From positions 3,015,680 to 3,079,679 of the forward strand of contig SSBO01000008.1 of assembly GCA_005281725.1 (NCBI GenBank): a DNA stretch of 64,000 bases. The letters run 5' to 3'. The position numbers were made by a program, and so were the translations under genes. Below are positions 1 to 10,455 of the stretch, piece after piece (the stretch's first letter is position 1; every line of letters begins with the position of its first letter). The notes below the pieces were generated by a model, which was not told where the DNA came from, searched no databases, and saw only the letters and a program-made list of their open reading frames with translations. Source of the stretch: Wuchereria bancrofti (taxonomy: Eukaryota; Nematoda; Chromadorea; Rhabditida; Onchocercidae).

Positions 1-597
1 TCAGGAATAAAGCAGTTCCCATTATGGACAGAAATCGAAAACTAATTAGAAATTGAATTAAATGAGAAAAAGATAAGAAAGTTTTGAAATTAGTTTTCTT
101 TTTAATTAAAAATTGTATCATATGAATTCCACATAATTTTTTTTTTATTCGATAATATTTTGCATAAATCTTTACTAATAACTTTTAAGAAAATAAGATA
201 TCGGTTTTTGATAAATTCAAATTGAGAAAAGAAAAACTTTTTTGCAATTAATTTGCTTGAGGAAATAACCAAAATTAAATTAAATAAATTTTTAATTTTG
301 ATTTTTTGATGCACTTATGTGAAATGTATAACAATTTTACACTTTTCATTTCTTACTATTTTTAAAATATGCCTCTTTATTTCTTTATTCTTTCCGCTAA
401 TGATCTCTGTTTGAAATATACTTGGAAATAAATTAAACGAAATAAATTTCAATTAAATTATTCATTCATATCTCAAAACAAGCGCAATGTTCAAATATTC
501 ACAGTGAATTAAAATAATCTTTAAAAAAAAAAAAAAAAAAAGAGAGCATTAAAATGAAATTTTTAAATAACTTTCTTTTAAACAAAAAATAAAATAC
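1..597 (-). other. First intron of the MFS gene (to window edge)
   Basis: AT-rich sequence downstream of the exon 1 donor, with an A-run near 523-541. No second exon could be recognised before the window edge, so this intron is at least 597 bp. Confidence 0.45.
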
Positions 598-835
598 TAG
601 CCTGATTAGCGTGTGATAATTCTTTGCCATATTGTGGTGATATACAAAGAACAGTAAAATTAAATGTGACAATATTTGACATAATAGATGCAAGACATAA
701 TAGCGTTGACACTAATATAATATAACGCATTCCACGTATCCGTGACGAACTATTTGACGTTGTACCAATTAAATCGTTTGTATTTTGATTAATTGCTCCC
801 ATCATTACCACATTTTGTTCATTTGATTTTGTCAT
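598..835 (-). CDS. First coding exon of an MFS (SLC17-like) transporter, partial
   Basis: Only the 5' coding exon is in the window; the gene continues off the left edge. It encodes 79 residues: a polar N-terminus rich in N, S and T, then a hydrophobic segment with the order RYIILV..LCLASIMSN..TFNFTVLCIS. A basic residue, a first membrane helix and an NFTV-type loop in this order are what I know from the start of nematode major facilitator transporters of the SLC17 (sialin/phosphate) type. The start ATG (835-833) lies 13 nt behind a tttttgcag acceptor, as in SL trans-spliced genes. The exon closes in phase 1 at GCTA|GTATTT. Substrate cannot be told from one helix. Family assignment is moderate because only about a sixth of a usual 450-500 aa transporter is visible. 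Confidence 0.62.
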
Positions 836-848
836 AATTTGCAAAATG

Positions 849-858
849 CTGCAAAAAT
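849..858 (-). promoter_or_regulatory. Candidate SL trans-splice acceptor of the MFS gene
   Basis: On the minus strand a T-run followed by gcag lies 13 nt before the ATG at 835. No coding potential is visible upstream, so the site is more likely a trans-splice or 5'-UTR acceptor than a coding splice site. Confidence 0.4.
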
Positions 859-3800
859 ATTTGTAGCGTTTAACGTTAATCAAATAACGTAACTTTGTAA
901 TTTTATGACGTGAACGAAAAGTACAATATATTCGTCAATACGAATAAAATTAAAAAGTCAAAAAAAAAAAAATGTAAAAGCGAGCAGCTGTTATATTTTT
1001 TTTTCTGGGCAAACTAACAAAATGGTTTCAATGCAATTTTAAAATAAGCTATCGATTGATAATGAATTTTTAAATGTGAAATTTAATTCAATTTATAAAT
1101 TATTGTAATTATAAATACTATTGCAATGATACACGTTTTTTTTTTCTTTTTGATACTCATACTACTTCTCTATCTACACGTTATCACGTGCTACGTGAAG
1201 TTTTAGCTCGAATGAATTATTCTTCGAATGATAAATTCACATTTACATAATCTAATTTCAACTAATCAACAACATTTGATAGCTAATCACTTTAATTTCT
1301 TTTAATTTCGCAGTATTGCACAATTATTAAAATAAACTCTGGGAAAAATTGCTTAAATTTGCATCAGAAAGACTAAAACTTAAAATACTTTTCAGACTCA
1401 TTAATTATTTTAGAAAATAAAATTGAAGAATACCGTATTAGACATCAGAAATTGCAACAAATAATACATCATTGAAAATTACGTTTGGAATATCATCAAT
1501 TAGGTGTAAAAAAAATTTTTCATTTTTTTTCTTGCAAATTAAAGAAAAAAAAACCGCTTCTAACTGATTGATGTAAATGATTGCAAATAAACAAAATAAA
1601 GTGAAATCAGGTTCAGTTGAAAAATAAATTTTTGAATTTACCATTTTTGGATGATAATAATTAATTTTGAAAGAATAAAAAAAAAACAAATGAAATAAAT
1701 AGTTTTAAAAAATAGAAGATGAAAATAATTTTATGTTGTTGCTTTTTAATGCATCAAAAATTTTTAATCAAAAATAATCAACAGGAAAATTAAATGATAA
1801 GCAGAAAGAGCCATCCGATATTAGGTGATAATGAAGAAAGATAAGAGAGAAAGAACTTAGCTTAGCTTAGCTTTAAAGCACTTAAAATGTTCTTAACAAT
1901 TAACAAGTAACTATATTGATTACGAATGATCTTTAATCATTTGCACTATTTTTTCTTCTTTTTTGTTTTAGAAAAGAAACTAATTACTTCATTTAAATTA
2001 AAATTTATCTTTGATGCAATCACTAAAGCAATTTAATGATTAAACTGAAAGCGAATAAAAGAAGAAATAAATTATTGGCCCAAAATTATATAAATTATTT
2101 CGTTGAAAAAAAGAAATTGCTGAGAAGAAAAGAATTTTTGATAAATATTGTGAAATAGAAAAAAAAAAAGAAAAAAACAAGAAAACTAGTACCACAAAAA
2201 CAGGCGTGATTTGTTTGTTTGTTTTTTTTTTTGTTCTTTTATTTCTTTTAATGAAATATTTTTAGAAAAATAGTTTAAAAATAAAAAAAAAATGATAAAA
2301 GATTGGTTTAGTTATTTTCAATGATGAAAAAAAAAAAAATAATTACAATGCTAGAAATGATTGATTTCCAATGATCTAAGATGCAATAAAAGTGATATCA
2401 ACTTAAATAATGTACATACTGCAAATTGCATTATTCTTACTTAACCATTTATCAGAGTTTAGTAATTTTTGATAATTTAAATAAATTTAAAGTTTTACTA
2501 ATTACTAAATACTCTTTGTCTAAGCTAAATGCATTACATTTAATTTAGGATGCATTAAATATGAGCTAGAAAATAGCCATTTAATTGAGTTATAACTCAG
2601 CCGAGAAGAATTATGAATGTAAATTTAAAAAATATCTTTATAATTGGATATTATTTTTGATTGAATTCCATTTTTGTTATATAAATGAGAAAAATGTATA
2701 AATTGATTTAAAAAATTATCAAAAATTAAATTTTTAAGAAAGAAATTTTATTTTATTTCACATAATTACTAAATTATAATTTGAGGAGAGAAAATACAAA
2801 ATTATCGTATTTCTTTTTTTTTCCTTTTAGAAGTAATTTTGCAAACTTAAATTTAAAATGCATATGCTACTTTAAGTATAATTTTTTTTTTTTTTTGTTT
2901 GTTTATTGCATATTAATGATACACTTGTCAAAGCATTATTTCTTAACTATTCTGGAAATTTTTTTTGTTTGTTCCGCTTTGTTCATCGATTTGAAATTTA
3001 ATTAATTAATTAAATTTAAAAAAAGTATTTAATTAGCATTTTAAATTAGATTTATCTTACAACAAAGTAAATGTATCTTTTCCGTACTTTTTGTTGTTCA
3101 TGAGAAATTTCTGTTAGATTAATAAGTACGATTAATTAACATTTTTTTTGAACCGGAATTTAAAGTTTAACTTTTAAAGTTTTTTTTAAAAAAAACATAA
3201 AAGTTCTATAATCTATTGTAGTATCATCAATATCGTATAATTAAAAGAAATTTCATTTAAATTAAAAGATTCCAATGATTTAATAATTGTATTCATTGCT
3301 TTTTAATATTTGTAATAAATTTAAAATTACTCAAATCGGGGAAGCGAATCTTTCATGTATAACTCTTTAAATAAGACCATCACATTTGATCTATTGAGAA
3401 AAAGTAGAAGAGAAGCTAAGAGAGATAAATTGCGAAGGTATAAATAGATATAATTTCAAAAGAAAGGACAATGACAGATGGCTGAGAAGAATTTTGCTAG
3501 GAATCTAAAAATAAAAGTTGAGAATGCTTAGTAAAGACTGATTCTTATCTTTAAAAGAAAAATAATATTCTTAAAATAATAGAGATTCCTAAGATTTATA
3601 TCTTAGTTCTGCTAGTGAGAAAAAAAAAACAAAGTTAAACTTGTCAAGAATTTAAATTATAAATTGCTTACAAATGTAAATAATTAGTTGGAATAGGATA
3701 GAAATTGAATAATAGTTGTTTTTTAAATGAAATGAAAAAAAAATAGAAAATAAAATATAGTCTTAACTATTCGTTTATTTTTAAGAAAACGAAAAATAAT

Positions 3801-4010
3801 TGTTAAAATTATTGTGTCAGTGTTATCCTATGCTTTTTGCACACTTTTTTGTACATTTTTCATTAAAAAAGAAAAAAATTACAATTAAAAAAGAAAATAG
3901 CATTTAAATAAGAACATTAATTTTTTATAAAAAAAATTGAAATAGACAATCAGTCAATCTTATAATAGAAAAACTTTTGTTATCAGTTCGTATCACTGAA
4001 CGAAATAACA
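859..4010. other. AT-rich intergenic DNA, no gene seen
   Basis: Very AT-rich with many A/T homopolymers and stops in all frames. A short CTTAGC triplet repeat sits near 1857-1875. The part next to 860-960 presumably holds the MFS promoter, but I see no defined element. Confidence 0.5.
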
Positions 4011-4011
4011 A

Positions 4012-4226
4012 TTGCACAACAATTATTGTACACGTCATGACGTATGCAACAGATTATTATACACGTCATGACGTATGCAACAGATTATTATACACGTCAT
4101 GACGTATGCAACAAATTATTGTACACGTCATGACGTATGCAACAAATCATTGTACACGTCATGACGTATGCAACAAATCATTGTACACGTCATGACGTAT
4201 GCAACAAATTATTGTACACGTAATGA
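4012..4226. repeat. 31-bp tandem array with a 12-bp palindrome in each unit
   Basis: Six perfect copies of the palindrome ACGTCATGACGT start at 4032, 4063, 4094, 4125, 4156 and 4187, exactly 31 bp apart. A seventh, decayed copy lies at about 4218. The linker (tatgcaaca, then a/g, then att or atc) varies by only a few bases. The palindrome contains two divergent TGACG half-sites of the CREB/ATF type. A period of 31 bp is close to three helical turns, so all palindromes would face the same side of the DNA. Confidence 0.9.
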
Positions 4227-4234
4227 ATGGAAAT

Positions 4235-5310
4235 TCGTGAAATGGTCCACTCGTACTTACTGCAAATACGTCAATGGATGAAAAGGCCAATAATATGGGA
4301 TGGACAAGTCGTAACAAGGAAAAGTTTGATTGGATGATGCTAGCTGGGCTAATACGTGTTGGCCTTTTCTTTCTTCATGAGATAACTCCTAGAAGTATTC
4401 CAGTGTTGGCCTCATATCTCTCAATTCAAAGCCAAATTGGTCCACTGACGGTAATCGATGTGTCCTAGGCTAAACGATTGTTTCAACCAGTCTTTATACT
4501 TTCTTTTTTTTTTTTGGCCACATCCACTAGTGACTGCAGAAAAAATCTTAGAAAAGCGATAATTGGCTATTCTAAAGATGTGACATGCTCAGTGTTAGTT
4601 ATATTTTAAGTAACATAGCCTCAAAATAATGGTAATTCCAGTTTGTCTGAAGATGACAATATTGGTGACATGATCAGTGTAGTGGACATTTAGCGAATAG
4701 TTCAAAGAGTGATAGGTGATAATGGTAGATAAACTATGATTTAGATCCATACAGATCATATAAGGGCTTCGTACTTTTTTCTTTCTTGAGATGATTGTTG
4801 TTTATTCCACTATGTTTTGCTAGTCGATTGTCAACTTCTTTCTTCATTGATGGTGACATCCAAAGAAATGATATTTCCTAGATAAGTAAATTTGTTGGAT
4901 TAACTTAAATGCACTTGTGATGATATGAAGAGGAGAGTGAAACTTTTGTTTTCTTCAAATTGAAGTTCAATCCTAAAAGTTCAATAATAGTTTCTAACAA
5001 GCAAAAAGCAATTCTCGAACGACGTGATTTAGAGTCTTAGTGTGACTTTCGATGTTTGATAATAAACTATCATTATTTTCGTCATCGAGATTTGCGGTAA
5101 TCCTTTGGCGTTATAGTTTGCGAAGACGTAACTTTATTCCACGTCGTTGATTACGGAAAAAAGACTATAAGAGAATGAATTGTCATATTCGACTTGATCG
5201 AGCTGATCCTCCTGGTAGTAACAATCTCGAGGAACTTCAAGAACTGTCGAGAAAGCTTTTAGTAGGTATTCTTATTGTTGTCGTAAATTCATAACGTCAA
5301 CAATAACTTT
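4235..5310 (-). mobile_element. Decayed non-LTR retrotransposon remnant (reverse transcriptase C-terminal half)
   Basis: Read on the minus strand across several frames, this stretch shows the order of motifs of the endonuclease/reverse-transcriptase proteins of RTE-like elements. First, near 5100-5200, comes a stretch like GIKLRLRKL followed by VVRELLFA. Then FGLNFNLKKTKVSLS (about 4950), VDNRLAKHSG (about 4815-4834), HLKKEKSTKPLYDLYGSKS, LKQSFSLGHIDYRQWTNLAL (about 4400-4500), MKKEKAN, and finally HIIGLF like the terminal zinc-finger-like SRIGLFSHLR motif. The YxDD catalytic box is not intact, and stops and frameshifts break every frame, so it cannot be active. It lies between two tandem arrays. 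The family match is from memory of the protein pattern, and the exact clade is uncertain. Confidence 0.72.
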
Positions 5311-5446
5311 ATGTTCCCTTATTGCTCTTATACAATAAAAAGAAAAAAAATGATAAATTGAATATTAAATTATGCCAACAGTCCACTAAACTGTCGTACC
5401 TTTTGCTGCACTGTTGTTATTGCTACTGTGCTGCACCATCGTTTGT

Positions 5447-6395
5447 TGCAAGTGAATTAAGTGAGTGCATGCGTGCGTGCGTGCTGCGATGAATGTTGCA
5501 AGTGAATTAAGTGAGTGCATGCGTGCGTGCGTGCTGCGATGAATGTTGCAAGTGAATTAAGTGAGTGCGTGCGTGCTGCGATGAATGTTGCAAGTGAATT
5601 AAGTGAGTGCGTGCGTGCTGCGATGAATGTTGCAAGTGAATTAAGTGAGTGCGTGCGTGCTGCGATGAATGTTGCAAGTGAATTAAGTGAGTGCGTGCGT
5701 GCTGCGATGAATGTTGCAAGTGAATTAAGTGAGTGCATGCGTGCGTGCGTGCTGCGATGAATGTTGCAAGTGAATTAAGTGAGTGCATGCGTGCGTGCGT
5801 GCTGCGATGAATGTTGCAAGTGAATTAAGTGAGTGCATGCGTGCGTGCGTGCTGCGATGAATGTTGCAAGTGAATTAAGTGAGTGCGTGCGTACGTGCAT
5901 GCTGCGATCAATGTTGCAAGTGAATTGAGTGAGTGCATGCGTGCGTGCGTGCTGCGATGAATGTTGCAAGTGAATCAAGTGAGTGCATGCGTACGTGCAT
6001 GCTGCGATCAATGTTGCAAGTGAATTAAGTGAGTGCATGCGTGCGTGCGTGCTGCGATGAATGTTGCAAGTGAATTAAGTGAGTGCATGCGTACGTGCAT
6101 GCTGCGATCAATGTTGCAAGTGAATTAAGTGAGTGCATGCGTGCGTGCGTGCTGCGATGAATGTTGCAAGTGAATTAAGTGAGTGCATGCGTGCGTGCGT
6201 GCTGCGATGAATGTTGCAAGTGAATTAAGTGAGTGCATGCGTGCGTGCGTGCTGCGATGAATGTTGCAAGTGAATTAAGTGGGTGCATGCGTGCGTGCGT
6301 GCTGCGATGAATGTTGCAAGTGAATTAAGTGGGTGCATGCGTGCGTGTGTGCTGCGATGAATGTTGCAAGTGAATTAAGTGAGTGCATGCTGCGA
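5447..6395. repeat. Minisatellite of about 20 copies, 50-bp and 42-bp units
   Basis: The unit reads gtgagtgcatgcgtgcgtgc / gtgctgcgatgaatgttgca / agtgaattaa (50 bp). The gtgaattaa landmark recurs about every 50 bp except for four consecutive 42-bp steps at about 5551-5719, where one atgcgtgc block is missing. Thirteen more 50-bp units follow to about 6369. A few units carry tacgtgcatgctgcgatca variants, some of which alternate with the standard unit between 5880 and 6110. The array is much more GC-rich than its surroundings. Each unit has an alternating purine-pyrimidine GCATGCGTGCGTGC run. Long open frames on both strands here are products of the repeat, not genes. Confidence 0.95.
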
Positions 6396-9300
6396 TGAAT
6401 TGAATCGAAGTTTAGCTTACAATATCAGTGCTTTTATCATTTTATATAGTACACATCGGCTTATGACAAAGCTGGATGATCTTTGCTCTTTATACAGTAC
6501 AGATGGCATCATTGCATCAGTTGTTTGTTTGTAAGTGTGAGTGACTGTGAGATTGAAAGATTTCAACGATATTTCGACAATGCAAATGGAATTGATTTAT
6601 AGCAAAGAAAGTTAGCTAAACAAAATATATGAAATATATTAAGCAGATTGTGACATATATGCTTTGAGATGAATGTTGGATAAATGATTTTTTATTTGAA
6701 ATGAAAATTTGAAAAATTGTTTTATATATTGTTTAAGGAATATTCAAATAAGACAATCTTTAGTCTATGAATTTCTGTCTTATGGATTTAATACAAAATT
6801 GTTTAGACACATTTCAAAAATTTATTTCGGTTTTTTGACAGAAGAACTACTCTAAGAGATCTTTACTAAATAATGAGGAGAATTTTCACATCCATAAATC
6901 TGTTGAATTTCACTTAAAATTTTTCGTTTATAAACAATGAAAAAATAACCACAATCACTTAGGACAAAATTTGATAAAAAATTTTGAAATTTCTTATTAT
7001 AACAGAGATAAATAATGGTTGATGAGAAAAATAAAATGAATGTCATTATATAACTTTAAAATAAAATTAAAATAGGAAAGAAATAAACTAAAAAAATAAA
7101 AAATTTGTTTGAGAACAAATTTTTTATCTTTTGGTAGTGCTTTTATTAATTCGAAAACCACATTGACTCTCCTCGATAGTGGACACAAAATATTTATTTA
7201 GAATTTTTTTGGCAAAAATTCTTCATTAGCAATGAGATTCTTAGATCGTAGATTTGTTTAAAGTTTTGGATTTTTCTCAAACATTGGCAACTAATCATCA
7301 CGATGACAACAGAAGGATATCTTGCAAAACAGATTGTACATTTACTCAAAAATGAATTCCTAAAAAAATTGTAGACGAAAAATTCACTTATTTCAATGGA
7401 ATTAGAAAAAACAGATTGTACATCACTGAAATTTCAGATTTCTAATTAAGTTAAGACTTTTATTAAATCAAAAAATAATTAGAATACTGTTTATATCATT
7501 AAACAAACTAATAGCATTAGCGAATTTAAAGTCATAAAAAATTGTTTAAGTTAATTATTCATCCAAATATACTTTTGGTACCTTTAACAGTACGCTTTAA
7601 ATTCTTTTTTCAAGATTTATTTTCAGTATTACTTTATTTCTCTGTAATGTGATGAATTTATTTTGATATAGAAAAAATTTGTTTCGGCTTTTTTTCGCTG
7701 TTAATTAAATGCAAATTTTAAAAATTTCAAAGTTCCGTAGTAAATTTTTGAAAATTGCACAAGACAAATTTTTGCATTACTCAATAATTGTTTGTTCCTT
7801 TTATTATTGACTTACTATAATTAGTCTGAAAAAAAAAGAAATGAAGTAATGAAGTTAATTTTAATCATAAAGATTGAAAAGTTTAAACTTTATGTTTTAC
7901 CCTAAATTTAAAGTTAGTTTATTTTCAGTAACAAATTATTTGTTTCTGAATAATTTGCAATAGCAGTGAATTCAACAAATAAATAATCTGTCCTTACTTA
8001 ATTATATCTAAGATATTTATTTATGATCAAAACATATCCGACAAGGAAGTGATCGGATCTAAATAGATCCGATCATTTCATTTATTTACAACTATCTCCA
8101 GCCGATCGCCATTAAGCGCTTTTCTTATCTTCAATTGTTCATTTTTTTTTTTTTTGAAATTTTACCCGAATGATAAATGTAATAAATTTCAGTTTGTAAA
8201 AATTATGAATTAAATAAAATCAAAATAACCTTAAATTGCAGTTTCAATCAATCAAGATGGATCTCTTAGCTAAATTTAATATACCATCTGCCATTTGTTT
8301 ACTTCCATTCCTTCGACCTATTTATTTTCTGCGTCATAAAATGAAAAAATGGCAATATTACTTAGAAATTCAATGCAATTTACTTCAGAACAATCAAAGA
8401 GCAATCTTAAAGAAGAAAATTTGTACCATTTGAAATATTAAATTTGCTCAGTAGCACAACTAAAATGAATATTTTGGCATTTATCTGTTACACTAAATTC
8501 ATACATTAAATTAAAAAAACAACAACAATCAATTAAAATTGATTGAAATTTGGACTTCAAATCCATTTCAAAGTAACAAAAAGAAGATTCAAATTGAACT
8601 TTATTAAATGCTTTATGCTCAAAATAGTCGAGCCTGATGGTTAGCGCTGATACAAATATTAAAAAAAGTTCAATTTGGCCATTTAATGGAAATGATTTTA
8701 CAGTATGCATTGACAGTTTGATACAAATTTATTTCCATTCTTGCATTTCTATGACAAGACAAAATCCTTAAAAATTTTTTTTAAAACTTAAGTTTCATTC
8801 AAATTAACTGAAATGATAACCGTTATAAATATTTCGGCATTTTATTATAAACAAACAAATATTGTGTCATTTTGAATAAATTCTTGAATTTGTTCTATAA
8901 TCGAAGGTATTTCAGGCAGATCAAAAAGACCTATATAATTAGCAATTAGAGCTAATAAAATTTAACAACAAATGGTAAATCAATCATTCATGACAGTACC
9001 GTAACATTGCATGAAACAAAAGACAATCCATTTTAATCTTAAAGAAAATTTTAAAATCTTTAATCTTTAAGAAAACAAAGTACATACTAATTTATAAACA
9101 ATTAGTAATGCTATCACAAATGTTTATTCCTTTCAATGAAAAAGAAATCTGTAATTTGAAAATATAAAAAAAAAAAAAAACAATATCAGTGTCTGAGCTC
9201 TATGATTTAAAAAAGAGCAAAATTTACATTTGTCATATTTAATCACTAACAATAACAACAACAGATCATATTCTTAAATCATATTTCAGAATGTCTCATT

Positions 9301-10287
9301 TCATGTGACAGCTATAGGATTTTGATGCATTTAACAATTTGGATGACAAATGATTGATTGGTAAAGAAAGTTTCAAGTAAAGTAATACTATAAAATAAAA
9401 TTAGTCGTCAAAAAAAAAAATAAAAAATATTGCTAAAGTTTAATTATAGTCTCTTCCATTTCTCTCTTTCTCCTTCTCAAATTTATGTTAAAGATTTAAA
9501 TTAATTACATACGCAACATTACCTGATAGTCAGATAGAAGGAAATATAATTAAATTTAAACATTTTCTACAAAAAGAAAAATTTTATATTTCTATATAAA
9601 ATATTTTTGTGATTAATTCAAGAAAATTTAAAGAAAAAAAAATTTCATTAAAATAATAGTGCATATTTTTTAAATTTCTTTTGTTATAAAGAATTGCAGA
9701 AAAAAAAATGAATTTTTTCATTTTAATTTTAAATGCGATAATCAAACATTTTACAGTATTAGTAAAAAAAAAAAAACATTCATTTTATTTACACTAATTT
9801 CGATCTGTGTGTAAAAGTTAAAAATCAAGCAAAGGCACTTCAATTTTAAATTTACTAAGCAATTTGTCAACAACATTTAATGAATATGCTTAGTTTTAAA
9901 TTTAACATAACAAAATTACCTCGATGTACTGATTTTGATCTGATTAGCACTGTGTTTCGAACAGCTAAATTATATTTGCAAAAAGCAATTCCTAATGCAA
10001 TCAACAAAATTTTTTTTTTTTTTTTTAAAATGTTTTACGGAACATTTTGCCATTAATTTGATGAAAATTTAAATGTTGCAATAGAGGAAAAGTTTGCATC
10101 GGATTTCATTAATGCAATAAAATTGAAAAATATTTGTTGATTTTCTAGGAAAAATTTTAATTGCTTTTACTATCAACAGATATCGAATTATTTAATACTT
10201 CTAAAAATTGTCCAAACTTTTTGTCATTTTTTTTTTTTTTTAAAGCTTACACATATTATAACTATCGATAAGTACAAAAATCAAAAA
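6396..10287. other. AT-rich intergenic DNA, no gene seen
   Basis: No coding exon with homology or good splice sites was found. It contains A/T homopolymers and a strong hairpin at 8046-8079 listed separately. Confidence 0.5.
8046..8079. repeat. Inverted repeat, 10-bp perfect core stem with 4-nt loop
   Basis: GATCGGATCT (8051-8060), loop AAAT, AGATCCGATC (8065-8074). As RNA the stem extends outward to about 15 bp with one G-U pair (8046 with 8079). It stands alone in AT-rich non-coding DNA. Confidence 0.8.
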
Positions 10288-10455
10288 ATGAAAATTATTG
10301 AAAAATTTGAGAGGAAAAAGAAAAAACGATTAATTAGATCTAAATCTAATTTACTAAAAGCAGCTGTGGTCTTTTCTTGCAGTGAATATAAAGAAAATAA
10401 AAATTCACCGCCCGATGTTTCACCAATGCGCCTCCTTCTCACAAATATATGGATA
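10288..10455 (+). other. Open stretch, possible distant 5' exon (weak)
   Basis: An ATG-led open frame begins MKIIEKFERKKKKRLIRSKS and contains SPPDVSPMRLLLTNIWI. It can end in phase 0 at a weak ATA|GTGATA donor at 10455/10456. The last 70 bp are more GC-rich than the surroundings. It might be an alternative 5' exon of the RhoGEF gene 11 kb downstream, or chance. There is no homology I recognise. Confidence 0.15.

Noticed and set aside
4012..4226. Regular 31-bp repeats looking like a CRISPR array
   Set aside because: The spacers are not unique: the whole 31-bp unit repeats. The host is a eukaryote with spliced genes and no cas genes are present. It is a tandem satellite.
5457..6038. Repetitive open frames on both strands in the minisatellite
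   Set aside because: They follow from unit lengths and lack of stops in the repeat (for example the 42-bp cluster). No signal peptide or domain, and all strands are open at once.
8236..8433. 65-codon plus-strand frame after a ttgcag acceptor
   Set aside because: No domain, low-complexity end, and no neighbouring exon in phase.
8438..8710. 90-codon minus-strand frame with a hydrophobic start
   Set aside because: No homology, no fitting donor, and a very T-rich composition that gives hydrophobic frames by chance.
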